Shown here: positions 63,690 through 64,000 of the stretch, in pieces
How positions within the stretch are numbered: position 1 is the stretch's first letter
Layout of the letters: each line of letters opens with the position of its first letter
Assembly (NCBI GenBank): GCA_917880885.1
Contig: OU862919.1
Location: forward strand, 11,364,001 to 11,428,000
From: Limnephilus marmoratus
Taxonomy: Eukaryota > Arthropoda > Insecta > Trichoptera > Limnephilidae
DNA length: 64,000 nucleotides
Direction: 5' to 3'
Notes under the pieces: generated by a model
Seen by the model: only the letters and a program-made list of their open reading frames with translations
What the model was told of the DNA's origin: nothing
Databases searched by the model: none
Position numbers and translations under genes: made by a program

Positions 63690-63972
63690 TAAACGTTTTT
63701 ATTATTATTATAGGCCGCAAATAGTTACACAGCCGAGCTGTTGAACTCAAGATACAAATTTTAATCGTTTACATATGTTGGGCGAGTGTTTGGCGTATTT
63801 TCCGACTATGCACCGATGCCGAGGGGATCAATAACGCTAGTTCCTCGCAACATCTTCCATTGAAATATCGGTGGAAAATGGACCGCATTCCCATCCGACG
63901 CCTGTGCTTTAAAGATTTCAATCCGTTTTTTAAGATAGGAGGATCTATCAAACGGACCGCCCGTTCCTGCAC
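63690..63972 (-). pseudogene. LINE ORF2 C-terminal remnant at window edge
   Basis: The minus strand encodes QERAVRLIDPPILKNGLKSL, KHRRRMGMRSIFHRYFNGRC, then CEELALLIPSASVHSRKIRQ, the best-preserved copy of the family seen at 239-484. It continues past the window start of the repeat at 64000. Stops follow after the HSRK block. Confidence 0.75.
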
Positions 63973-64000
63973 ATAGTTGAAGGTTTTTCAGGTATTTTGG

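Overview
This window is eukaryotic nuclear DNA, most likely from an insect. It is strongly AT-rich, with no operons, no ribosome-binding-site logic and no bacterial or viral gene order. Non-LTR retrotransposons, Penelope-like fragments, Helitron-type elements, tRNA-derived SINEs and many small inverted-repeat elements fill most of it. A short CCTAA run matches the arthropod TTAGG telomere unit. The RTE-type LINE tail near 59.3 kb resembles lepidopteran ones from memory, but the order cannot be fixed from sequence alone.

Region 1 (1-24.6 kb) is a repeat graveyard. A 5'-truncated LINE with an intact reverse transcriptase (481-3027, minus strand) sits inside the remnant of a second LINE (239-484 and 3028-3285, plus strand). 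After it come a tRNA-bearing element, an 87-bp minisatellite, a 1.1-kb terminal-inverted-repeat element with a second element nested in it, SINEs, three Helitron-type insertions or remnants, a 417-bp array of inverted 15-bp motifs, and a block of heat-shock-element-like sites beside a Helitron-like end.

Region 2 (about 24.6-55.5 kb) is a tandem segmental duplication: block 1 (24.6-41.18 kb) and block 2 (41.2-55.52 kb), joined by about 20 bp of filler. Each block carries three minus-strand copies (A, B, C) of a small intronless gene for a 157-residue F-box protein, so six in all. Four are intact: A1 27718-28191, C1 40256-40729, B2 47970-48443 and C2 54593-55066. Two are broken, in a reciprocal pattern: B1 by a hAT-like insertion plus a stop codon at the F-box tryptophan, and A2 by a stop directly after the ATG. 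This family is the only host-like protein-coding content I can support, and it is the best candidate for something new. Because the blocks are paralogous, each later insertion can be dated by its empty site in the other block. Block 1 gained two LINEs, a MULE-like element and the hAT-like element; block 2 gained a tRNA-carrying element, a full-length SINE and a 45-bp palindrome.

Region 3 (55.5-64 kb) is repeats again: a long-armed inverted-repeat element, two Penelope-like GIY-YIG endonuclease fragments, one LINE nested in an RTE-type LINE, and another copy of the LINE remnant seen at the start.

The genes do not form a pathway. If the F-box proteins are made, they would be expected to bind Skp1 in SCF ubiquitin ligases, but they have no recognisable substrate-binding domain.
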